Source of the DNA: Desulfobulbaceae bacterium
GTDB lineage: Bacteria; Desulfobacterota; Desulfobulbia; Desulfobulbales; Desulfobulbaceae
Assembly (NCBI GenBank): GCA_023544645.1
Contig: JAMJFO010000014.1
Coordinates: forward strand, 1 to 61,197
Reading direction: 5' to 3'
DNA: 61,197 nt
A model generated the notes under the pieces. The model was not told the DNA's origin. It ran no database searches and saw nothing but the letters and a program-made list of their open reading frames with translations. Numbering within the stretch: position 1 is the stretch's first letter; every line of letters starts with the position of its first letter. The position numbers and the translations under genes were made by a program. Below, piece by piece: positions 17,604 through 25,070 of this stretch.

Positions 17604-18737
17604 ATGTTTGGCAATCTTGAGTTAACAACCCTGCAGCAATTCTGGTGGCTACTCTGTTCAGTGGTCGGCTCGCTGTTTCTTTTTCTCACCTTTGTCCAGG
17701 GGGGACAGAGCCTGCTCTGGCAGGTGGCCAAAACCGATGGTGAAAAAGCCCTGATTATCAATTCCCTGGGCCGCAAATGGGAACTGACATTCACCACCCT
17801 GGTACTTTTCGGCGGCGCGCTCTTTGCCGCCTTCCCGAAATTTTATGCCACCTCCTTCGGCGGCGCCTACTGGGTCTGGATTCTTATCCTCTTCACCTTC
17901 GTCCTCCAGGCGGTCAGCTACGAGTTCCGCTCCAAACCGGGCAACCTGCTGGGGGCGAAAACCTTTGAGCTTTTTCTGTTCATCAACGGTTCGGTGGGAA
18001 TCCTCCTCATCGGCGCCGCGGTGGGCACATTTTTCACCGGCTCCAACTTTGTGCTCAGCGAATACAACCTGGTCACCTGGACCAATCCGCTGCGGGGGCT
18101 GGAGGCGGCCTTCAGCCTGTTCAACCTCTCCATGGGGCTGTTCCTGGTTTTCAACGCCCGCTGCCTCGGCGCCATGTACCTGGTCAACAATATCGACTTT
18201 TCGATCAATCCCGAACTGGAGGCCCGCCTGCGCAAATCAACCATGATCAGTTTTATCTGTTCACTGCCGTTCCTGCTCTATGTCCTGATCAGCCTGCTGC
18301 TCATGCAGGGATTCGGCGTGGACGAACAGGGAGTGGTCTCCATGGTTTCCCGCAAGTACCTGACCAACCTGCTGGCGGGTCCATGGATCCTCGGCTTACT
18401 TCTGGCCGGACTGGTTCTGGTGATCATCGGGGTCATCAATACCGCCCGAACCACCAGGACCGGCGGCATCTGGTTCGGCGGCCTCGGAACCGTGCTGGTG
18501 GGGCTGGCGATCTTTTTTACCGCCGGCTACAATAACACCTCCTTTTATCCGTCCAAGGTAGACCTGCAATCGAGCCTGACGATATTCAACGCATCGAGCA
18601 GCCACTATACCCTGACCGCCATGTCCTATGTTGCCCTGACCATCCCCTTTGTCCTGGCCTACATCTTTTATGTCTGGCGGGCCATGGATATGCGCAAGAT
18701 CAACGCGGATGATGCCGGCCGGAACGGGGCCTACTGA
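17604..18737 (+). CDS. cydB: Cytochrome bd quinol oxidase subunit II
   Basis: The 377-residue membrane protein of about nine helices begins one base after the cydA stop and has GGAGG (17589-17593) as ribosome site inside the cydA end. Hallmarks include LQQFWWLLCSVVGSLFLFLTFVQGGQSLL, GRKWELTFTTLVLFGGALFAAFPKFYA, the segment starting at SYEFRSKPGN, and the late NNTSFYPS motif. It forms the heterodimer with CydA. Confidence 0.96.
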   Translation: MFGNLELTTLQQFWWLLCSVVGSLFLFLTFVQGGQSLLWQVAKTDGEKALIINSLGRKWELTFTTLVLFGGALFAAFPKFYATSFGGAYWVWILILFTFVLQAVSYEFRSKPGNLLGAKTFELFLFINGSVGILLIGAAVGTFFTGSNFVLSEYNLVTWTNPLRGLEAAFSLFNLSMGLFLVFNARCLGAMYLVNNIDFSINPELEARLRKSTMISFICSLPFLLYVLISLLLMQGFGVDEQGVVSMVSRKYLTNLLAGPWILGLLLAGLVLVIIGVINTARTTRTGGIWFGGLGTVLVGLAIFFTAGYNNTSFYPSKVDLQSSLTIFNASSSHYTLTAMSYVALTIPFVLAYIFYVWRAMDMRKINADDAGRNGAY

Positions 18738-18782
18738 TATGTATTCCATGCAAACAACCATAACATCTGCAAGGAGTTAACC

Positions 18783-18875
18783 ATGACGACCTTTTTGCTT
18801 ATCAGCTGGATAGCGATCATTTTCATATCCTACAAGGTATCGGTCATAGCCCTGGACAAAGCCGGACTGCTTTGA
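18783..18875 (+). CDS. 30-residue single-helix membrane peptide, candidate small subunit of cytochrome bd (CydX/CydS-like)
   Basis: An ATG at 18783 with a good AAGGAG site (18771-18776) opens a 30-codon gene ending in TGA at 18873-18875. It encodes MTTFLLISWIAIIFIS, then a YKVSVIALDKAGLL tail: one membrane helix with a short charged end. It lies 45 bases behind cydB and just before the operon's hairpin. Size, topology and place are those of the CydX/CydH/CydS small subunits of other bd oxidases, although the sequence itself is not one I recognise. Functional identity is inference. Confidence 0.75.
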   Translation: MTTFLLISWIAIIFISYKVSVIALDKAGLL

Positions 18876-18902
18876 TACCGATTGATTAAACACACTGCAT
18901 AC

Positions 18903-18926
18903 AGGAGGGGGCGCCTGCCCCCTCCT
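18903..18926 (+). terminator. Hairpin at the end of the cytochrome bd operon
   Basis: A perfect 10-bp stem AGGAGGGGGC (18903-18912) / GCCCCCTCCT (18917-18926) with loop GCCT starts 27 bases after the small peptide's stop. Only TT follows, so termination may need help. A second inverted repeat, GCCTGCCCG (18981-18989) / CGGGCAGGC (19006-19014), lies further on. Confidence 0.7.
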
Positions 18927-19226
18927 TGGTCTGGCCGGATGTAAGCGGTCACAGGCGCCGCATTTTTTTGTCATCCATCGGCCTGCCCGCATACCTGATG
19001 CTCATCGGGCAGGCCCCTTCGCTGCCCCGTGGCCCCTATAACCGCAATAAATAAATGTCGGCCAAAACGCAATGCGTGATTGCTCCACCCCGCGAGTATC
19101 TATGTCCGGATTATCGTAAAAAATCCAAGACAGTCAAGGCAGCTGGAGTTCGTCCTTTCTAAGGCGGCAGGCCTTCCGGCTCGTTTCCCGTTGTTGACTT
19201 TCATAATCCGCAAGTCATATAATAAA
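18927..19226. other. Intergenic DNA before the riboswitch
   Basis: Apart from the inverted repeat at 18981-19014 no gene or RNA is seen. The promoter of the riboswitch transcript should lie in the AT-rich part near 19190-19226 (for example the TTGTTGACT and CATATAATAA stretches), but I cannot fix it. Confidence 0.4.
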
Positions 19227-19320
19227 AGCAACAATAGTATGATTTGATACCAGACAAAGCCAAACCTGCCGTGAGGCAGGGGCGGAAAACCACGGGTCTT
19301 ACGAGATAGCCGGGTTGCTG
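19227..19320 (+). promoter_or_regulatory. Cyclic-di-GMP-I (GEMM-I) riboswitch aptamer
   Basis: The segment 19253-19320 matches the GEMM-I plan: ACAAAGCCAAACC, then a stem CCTGCC/GGCAGG capped by the GNRA tetraloop GTGA, then GGGCGGAAAACC, ACGGGTCT and GATAGCCGGGTTGC. The base at the position called G20 in the Vibrio Vc2 aptamer is G (19259), the choice for c-di-GMP rather than cGAMP. Next to it the usual G-C pair is replaced by C-G (CC with GG), a compensating change. The closing stem P1 is probably AGCAAC (19227-19232) with GTTGCT (19314-19319), with a small extra GTAT/ATAC hairpin (19237-19250) in the linker. The alignment is from memory of the consensus. Confidence 0.88.
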
Positions 19321-19346
19321 TAACGATCAGCAACCCGTTTTTTTTT
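19311..19346 (+). terminator. Riboswitch-controlled rho-independent terminator
   Basis: CGGGTTGCTG (19311-19320) and CAGCAACCCG (19328-19337) form a perfect 10-bp stem with loop TAACGAT, followed by nine T (19338-19346). The 5' arm contains the 3' strand of the riboswitch P1 stem, so aptamer closure and terminator are mutually exclusive. Ligand binding should prevent termination, an ON switch for the gene at 19388. The exclusivity is seen in sequence; the direction is inference. Confidence 0.88.
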
Positions 19347-19387
19347 GCTCACGATCACCATAAATTAAATTGTGCGGGGGAAAAGGG

Positions 19388-22300
19388 ATGGCAGCCGAAA
19401 TCAGAAAGCTGGCACAAGTCATTGAGGACGAACATGAACTCATAAAAAAACGGCGAAAAAGGCTCTATCCCGAACTAAATAAATCCGGCGACTCCAAAGC
19501 AAATCTTGTCGGTCTGGCTCTTTCCGGTGGCGGAATCCGCTCAGGCATTACAAATCTCGGCGTCCTGTATGAAATGTCCCGGGTCGGCCTGTTCAGGATT
19601 GTCGATTACCTAAGCACGGTTTCCGGCGGCGGGTATATCGGCTGTTGCGCCTCCTCCCTTCTGTCACTGAAAAAACCCGATTCCGGCTCGATAACCGGCG
19701 ACAATGTATACACCTACGAGAATGGCGACAGCGACTTGTCTCTTTTTTCAGCAAGCTGGAGTTCGTTTCCCTTCCGCGACCTTCCCGTGGCCGGCAAAAA
19801 ATACCAGGCTGACGATCCCGCCCCCGGTTACAGCGAGGCCAATGCCTACTGCAGCAATTTCACCTCAAGAGACCAGGTCTTTCACCTCAGGGACCGGGCA
19901 AGCTATCTGATTCCCAGCTCACTCCCCTTTGGTTCTCATGTTATCAGGGCCATGGGGGCTGTAAGCGCCACCACCCTCCTCTCCCTCACCTGGTTTGCAA
20001 GTCTGCTTGTTTTCTTGACGACCATGTATATGCTCATCGCATTCCCGGCATGGAAAATCGACGGAACAGCGTTCCATCCGGCTTCCTCTCCACCGGTTGC
20101 CGACAGGCCGGCGTTAAAGGGCACACAACCGACGGATATAACCGTAAAGGGATTACCTGAAAAAACCGAAGACGGCGGAATCGTCAAGGGCATCATGGCG
20201 AGAGCCTCCAGGGCAATCAGCGATATAAAAGTCAGGCTGGCAGTCCAGGCAAAAGGTTTTTCAGAATTGGGCCCGAGCCGGCTGATCTTTTTGCTGTTGG
20301 GAATGGTCTGGGGTCTTGCGGCGCCTTTCTGCATGCATGCCCGGGGTAGAGCCATCAGGGCGAACAGGAGGATCGGCGAGGACAAGGAAAGCTTCGTAGG
20401 CAGGAAACAGTTGAAATGCATATCCCTGGTTACCATCGCCATGCTGTTCAGTGTTCTTGGAGTTTCCTACCAGCTTTTCAAGGGCACGTCCTCCTTCCCC
20501 GACGCCCGATTGTTATTCCCGGTGGTTTTTTCCATCGGCTGCCTGGCAGGCAGCCTCATATTGCTTTGCCTGCTGGCCGCTGATTTCTCCCCTTTGGGCC
20601 GCCGGAAAAAGGACAACCATACCGCTACCGGAGAAAAAGAGGGATACTGGCGCAGCCTGACATGGAATCGTATTTCCCGAGCGGAACTTTCCCTGTGCTC
20701 TGGAATTTTTCTCTATTGCCTGGCCGGAAGCTGTGTTTTCGCAGTCCTCCCCGCGTTTATTCTTTCCGGCAATGCCGGTTTTATTGCCCTGGTTCAGGCG
20801 GCAGTGATCATTGCGCTTCGTTACTACCTTTCCGGGAAAAAGAAAAAAACACCGGACATCAAACAGAGGAAGCTTACTGTTTTTCTGGCCAAAATAAACA
20901 AATGGCTGATGGGATTGTTGGCGCCTCTTTTCATTCTTCTGGCCGTCATAGGGATTGCCGCCTTTCTTGGGGGTTCGTTCTTCGGCGAAAACTGGCCCCA
21001 TACGATCATGCCCGGAAATATCACATGCGCATTATTCGTGCTGGCCCTGGCAGGATTGTTCGCGCTGACCCTGTCCCGGCTGAATTTCAACAACATATCT
21101 CCTCATGTATTCTACAAAGACCGCCTTGCCGAGGCTTTTCTGGCAACGTTCATGAAGTGCCCTCCCCAGGACGAAAACACCGGAAACATCCGGACCCGGA
21201 TGGATCTTGCCCGAAATTCAGTTGAAATGCACCTTGCCGACCTGCATGGAAACGAACCCCGCGAAAGAGGCACCAGTGCGAGCGCCTCGAGAGGGCCTTA
21301 TCTTCTTATCAACGCAACCCTGAATCTCACCGCTGCCAGGGACCTGCAGGGGTATCGGCGTCAATCTGAAAATTTTCTTTTTTCAAAATGCTATACCGGG
21401 TCGGAAAGAACCGGTTACCTGGCGACCAGCGCATACAACCCGCCCATTGAGCTCGGCAGGGCGATGACCATAAGCGGCGCCGCGCTGACCTCGGTCATGG
21501 GAGCCCAGGGGTCCCTGGCCGAATCATTTATCTGCACAATCCTGGGGGTCCGCCTGGGCTACTGGCTGCGCAATCCCGTGGACATGGCAAGAACGCTGAA
21601 GAAACGGACCTGGAACTGGAAGAACCTGTACTATGAACTTTTCCGCTATACCGATTCCCGGGACAGCCATGTTTACCTCAGCGATGGCGGTCATTGCGGC
21701 GACAACCTCGGCCTGCTCGCGTTGCTGCAGAGAAAAACCAAGCTGATCATCGCCTCGGATGCCGAATGCGACCCGGAGCATGTGTTTAATTCTCTCAACA
21801 ATTCCATTCGTCGCGCCTATGTTGATTACAACATCAAGATACATATTTCACTGGACGACCTGATACCCGATGAAAAAGGATTTACCCGAAGACATTTTGC
21901 CATCGGTAGAATCCTTTACCCGGACCGTCCCTGGCAAAAGAGCTGGCTGCTGGTCATCAAGAACACCATGACCGGGAAAGAAAGCACGCCGATCCTCAAT
22001 TATCGGAAAAAGAGTCCGGCGTTTCCCCACGAGACAACGGCCGACCAGTTTTTTACAGAGGAGCAGTTCGAGGTCTACAGATCACTTGGCCGTGAAGCCT
22101 GCATGGAAATATGGCGCGAAAACATCGATATTTTTCGCTCCGAAGAATGGTTGAAAAATCCCTGGTCCGGCATTGACAGGTTTTGCCAGAGTCTTGCGCA
22201 AGAACGCCACAAGTGGGATGATGTGATCAGGGCAATATGGAGTTCGGAAAGAGGTGATTTCAACACTTGGAGCGGTTTCCTGACCACCATCATAGAAATA

Positions 22301-22468
22301 AAGTCTTCCGGACCCAAAGACGACTCAACCATGGTAAAACAACTTCACGAACTGCACGGCTGGCTGAAAGAGAACAAGCGCCATTTCAAATGGCTGCAGG
22401 AAAAATTTGATGTTCCCAGAACCTGGAGCCAGTTTGAAGAAATCCGTTACCAGGTCGGCACCAGATAG
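19388..22468 (+). CDS. Large patatin-like phospholipase with internal membrane domain, under c-di-GMP riboswitch control
   Basis: The start at ATG 19388 (GGGGG at 19376-19380) gives 1026 residues; a TTG at 19370 is in frame but less likely. The N-terminal part has the patatin oxyanion motif SGGGIR (46-51) and the nucleophile Ser79 in STVSGGGYIG. The catalytic aspartate is in SDGGHCGDNLGL (Asp766), followed by LIIASDAECD. Between the two halves of the lipase, residues ~180-560 hold about eight hydrophobic segments, so the catalytic domain is split by a membrane region. The expected reaction is acyl-ester hydrolysis of membrane phospholipids or lysolipids. The family has soluble members; the insertion is unusual. 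Only one gene follows the riboswitch. Confidence 0.88.
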   Translation: MAAEIRKLAQVIEDEHELIKKRRKRLYPELNKSGDSKANLVGLALSGGGIRSGITNLGVLYEMSRVGLFRIVDYLSTVSGGGYIGCCASSLLSLKKPDSGSITGDNVYTYENGDSDLSLFSASWSSFPFRDLPVAGKKYQADDPAPGYSEANAYCSNFTSRDQVFHLRDRASYLIPSSLPFGSHVIRAMGAVSATTLLSLTWFASLLVFLTTMYMLIAFPAWKIDGTAFHPASSPPVADRPALKGTQPTDITVKGLPEKTEDGGIVKGIMARASRAISDIKVRLAVQAKGFSELGPSRLIFLLLGMVWGLAAPFCMHARGRAIRANRRIGEDKESFVGRKQLKCISLVTIAMLFSVLGVSYQLFKGTSSFPDARLLFPVVFSIGCLAGSLILLCLLAADFSPLGRRKKDNHTATGEKEGYWRSLTWNRISRAELSLCSGIFLYCLAGSCVFAVLPAFILSGNAGFIALVQAAVIIALRYYLSGKKKKTPDIKQRKLTVFLAKINKWLMGLLAPLFILLAVIGIAAFLGGSFFGENWPHTIMPGNITCALFVLALAGLFALTLSRLNFNNISPHVFYKDRLAEAFLATFMKCPPQDENTGNIRTRMDLARNSVEMHLADLHGNEPRERGTSASASRGPYLLINATLNLTAARDLQGYRRQSENFLFSKCYTGSERTGYLATSAYNPPIELGRAMTISGAALTSVMGAQGSLAESFICTILGVRLGYWLRNPVDMARTLKKRTWNWKNLYYELFRYTDSRDSHVYLSDGGHCGDNLGLLALLQRKTKLIIASDAECDPEHVFNSLNNSIRRAYVDYNIKIHISLDDLIPDEKGFTRRHFAIGRILYPDRPWQKSWLLVIKNTMTGKESTPILNYRKKSPAFPHETTADQFFTEEQFEVYRSLGREACMEIWRENIDIFRSEEWLKNPWSGIDRFCQSLAQERHKWDDVIRAIWSSERGDFNTWSGFLTTIIEIKSSGPKDDSTMVKQLHELHGWLKENKRHFKWLQEKFDVPRTWSQFEEIRYQVGTR

Positions 22469-22481
22469 AATGGAAAGTGGA

Positions 22482-22524
22482 AAGGGGATGGATTTATTTA
22501 ATACGGCAATAAACCCGTCCCCTT
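22482..22524 (+). terminator. Possible terminator hairpin of the patatin-like gene
   Basis: AAGGGGATGG (22482-22491) can pair with CCGTCCCCTT (22515-22524), with one G-U pair and a 23-base AT-rich loop; TTGTTCC follows. It starts 13 bases after the stop codon. The T-run is weak. Confidence 0.4.
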
Positions 22525-22535
22525 GTTCCGGTTAA

Positions 22536-22709
22536 CCCGCTTTTCTCACAAGGGTTGTCGCGAGAAGCCTTAAAGTGCTGTGGATACAAGGCGCTGTACC
22601 GAAAACATTCGCAGGCATACTGTGCGTATGTCGAGAATGTTTTCGGTGCTGCAACGCAGTAGACATGGTGCTTTCCGGTTTCGCAGCAGATTCTGGCGAG
22701 AAATGCGGG
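22536..22709 (+). mobile_element. 174-bp MITE-like element, copy 1
   Basis: The element runs from CCCGCTTTTCTCACAAG to CTGGCGAGAAATGCGGG, imperfect terminal inverted repeats of 17 bp. It is flanked by the 4-bp duplication TTAA (22532-22535 and 22710-22713). It has no coding capacity. Its centre forms a long hairpin around ACCGAAAACATTC and GAATGTTTTCGGT. A second copy of the same length in opposite orientation lies at 59722-59895. The terminal repeats here have decayed, so this copy looks older. TSDs TTAA and CTAG both fit YTAR, as used by some IS5-group transposases; 4-bp duplications also occur in IS1380. The mobilising family is unresolved. Confidence 0.88.
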
Positions 22710-22746
22710 TTAAGACAGTATTGACTCCTTTCTCGCGGAAATTATT

Positions 22747-24525
22747 TTATTCTTTAACTTTCACACCACACTCAGATTGTGCCGCTTCCGCAACCATCTC
22801 ATCCTTTTCGGCTTCGGTGATCAGGCCATCGAGCCAGAAACTCTCAACGGTTCTGGCAATACAACTCACATATGCTCCGTGGTTGCGCCATTGATTATCG
22901 CACGGACAAAGGTCCTGAGCGGAACATCCTGCACCATTAACCAACTGATAGGCGGCGGTGAAAGGACACTGATCGCCTTCAGCGATACCGTCACTATCCG
23001 CATCATTGTCGCAGACATTACCAATCCCGTCTCCATCAAAATCAGCCTGATCGCTGTTGTATTGCAACGGACAATTGTCTTCATTATCATCGATGCCGTC
23101 GTTATCCGCATCCGGATCACAGACGTTGCCCCAACCGTCCCCATCATCATCTGCCTGATTAGGATTAAACACTTCAGGGCAATTATCGACATCGCCACAC
23201 ACTCCGTCGCCATCACCATCGTTGTCCACGTCAGAAGGGCAGACATCACATGCATCTCCCATGATGTCGCCGTCTTCATCATACTGCATTGGATTAGGCA
23301 CTAACGGACAGTTGTCAACGTCGTCAGGATAACCGTCATCGTCACTATCCATTATGGCATCTTCACCATAAACGACAAAAGTGGTCAGGTGTTTGGTCCA
23401 GATGACCAGGTCATCACCGACAGATAAATATCCATCTTCAACACCGAGAGAATCGAGCAAAGATCCGTCATCCGCGCTCAGTTGCGTGGTTATTTCATGA
23501 TACACGTTGAGCCTTGACCATCCGACAGAACGCCCCGCTTCCCCGGGGATAAGTATCCGTACAGGAGCCGAGAAAGTCAGTTCTTCATCTTCCAGACCGA
23601 TTTCCAGAGCCAGGAGATATGGTGGCGTAACAGGCAGACCAAGTTCTACAGGATCAGGATATTCAACCACATAAGGGGCGTAAAAATTACCGGTAAAAGG
23701 CTGGCCGTTTTTATATATTACGAGGCCTGCAGGGAACTGCATGGTCACGTCACCTGCAGCCGTGCTGGTTGTCACGTTCTGCTGGTTGGATGGGGGGCCG
23801 AACCACTGAAGGTAATCACCGCCGTTTGGCACCTGCGGGTAAACAAGATTCGGCATGACCCCATCATAGTCATCGATGGTGACATTATCAAAAAAGAAGC
23901 CTGTATAACCGGAGGGATCGCAGGCAGAGCCTGTATGGTAGGGTCTGATACGATTGGAATCAATACGCCATCGGACACGAAAGTCGCTACCCACATAATC
24001 CGAACTTAAATTGGCGCTAGTATAGACTACCGAATAACAGGGAGATGACCCGGTGACCCTGCCCCCATAGGAGAAGTAGACATCGGTCCAGGTCATGCCG
24101 TTGTTGTTACTAACCTGCACTCGAACCGAATCTCCGGCATATGTCTGTATTGAGTGACGCCAGGCAAGAGTAAAGGTTTTGCCGGCAGATGAGCGGAGAT
24201 CAATCTTGGGGCTCATAGCATAACTGTGTTCACTTGTATAGCCACCTTCAAGGTAATAGGGATTATGCGTGCTGGTTCCCCAACAGTAATTATACACCGC
24301 TCCCCCGTCCGGGGAACCCATGACATTTGAATATCCGCATCGCCATGAACTGGTTGAACCACTCACCGTGCCGGATAAATAGCTCCCGCAGGTCGCCAAA
24401 AAGTTCTGATTATACACTCTGGCTGCTCCGGCATTTTCTGCAATGAGCAGCAGGAAGCAGCCGGACACTAAAGCTAAGCATGATATCGTCTGGATGAACA
24501 CCTTTCCCTTTTTGCGATCTCTCAT
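22747..24525 (-). CDS. Secreted protein with thrombospondin type-3 calcium-binding repeats
   Basis: The 592-residue protein has a signal peptide (residues ~8-35, ending AGA-AR). Residues ~36-215 form a beta-rich domain with paired cysteines. Residues ~225-370 are another beta-rich region (VVEYPDPVELGLPVTPP...). From ~385 to 535 it carries about seven Asp/Asn-rich thrombospondin type-3 repeats, such as DSDDDGYPDDVDNCP and DNDGIDDNEDNCP, each binding Ca2+. The final ~65 residues contain a cysteine-rich helical part (GCSAQDLCPCDNQWRNHG...). It is probably an adhesion or matrix protein outside the cell. The gene lies alone and ends 37 bases from the MITE copy. Confidence 0.85.
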   Translation of the reverse strand: MRDRKKGKVFIQTISCLALVSGCFLLLIAENAGAARVYNQNFLATCGSYLSGTVSGSTSSWRCGYSNVMGSPDGGAVYNYCWGTSTHNPYYLEGGYTSEHSYAMSPKIDLRSSAGKTFTLAWRHSIQTYAGDSVRVQVSNNNGMTWTDVYFSYGGRVTGSSPCYSVVYTSANLSSDYVGSDFRVRWRIDSNRIRPYHTGSACDPSGYTGFFFDNVTIDDYDGVMPNLVYPQVPNGGDYLQWFGPPSNQQNVTTSTAAGDVTMQFPAGLVIYKNGQPFTGNFYAPYVVEYPDPVELGLPVTPPYLLALEIGLEDEELTFSAPVRILIPGEAGRSVGWSRLNVYHEITTQLSADDGSLLDSLGVEDGYLSVGDDLVIWTKHLTTFVVYGEDAIMDSDDDGYPDDVDNCPLVPNPMQYDEDGDIMGDACDVCPSDVDNDGDGDGVCGDVDNCPEVFNPNQADDDGDGWGNVCDPDADNDGIDDNEDNCPLQYNSDQADFDGDGIGNVCDNDADSDGIAEGDQCPFTAAYQLVNGAGCSAQDLCPCDNQWRNHGAYVSCIARTVESFWLDGLITEAEKDEMVAEAAQSECGVKVKE

Positions 24526-25070
24526 ACCCCCCCCTTTTTTGTTCGCTTATTCAATGTCCTGAATCTGTAACGGCTTCCAGAGGCTGTATTGTACAACCAT
24601 CTGTTTTGACCCTTATTATGCCATTCAAATCCATATTTTTCGGAGACACCACCAAGCGGGTTGGCCGATTGGAATTTCAGACAACGCCATTTTTCCATAC
24701 GTCATATTTATCAGTTTGATATATGATATGAAAAAACTGTGCCAATAATTCTGCCCATTATGTAATTTTCCTTACCGGACCGTAATTTGTGTCCATCCAG
24801 AAACAAGGATTTTTGTTCGAGATCAAGGCATGCGAAAAAAATTGCCGCAGGCATATATCTGATATTCCGAGGATAATTTTTTGAGCATAACACAGAGATC
24901 GGGCAAAAAGACCGTTTCTGGATGGACATGTAGGGAAAGCAATAACAGGTTGAAGATATGGCTTCATTTGAAATCCGCATGGCAAGCTCAACCGCTCCCC
25001 GCTGCCAATGGGACGATATCGAAAGCTTACGGATTCAAGAAGATAACAGAAAATGTACAAGGACTTTTTC
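24526..25070. other. AT-rich intergenic region with an inverted-repeat element
   Basis: This region lies between divergent genes. It contains the 139-bp inverted-repeat unit described separately (24790-24928). Short frames inside are not supported by ribosome sites. The promoters of the flanking genes must lie here but none is clear. Confidence 0.5.
24790..24928. repeat. 139-bp unit bounded by 15-bp inverted repeats
   Basis: TGTCCATCCAGAAAC (24790-24804) and GTTTCTGGATGGACA (24914-24928) are exact inverted copies. The inner sequence is AT-rich and non-coding. I see no clear flanking target duplication. It could be a non-autonomous mobile element or a pair of REP-like sequences. Confidence 0.6.
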
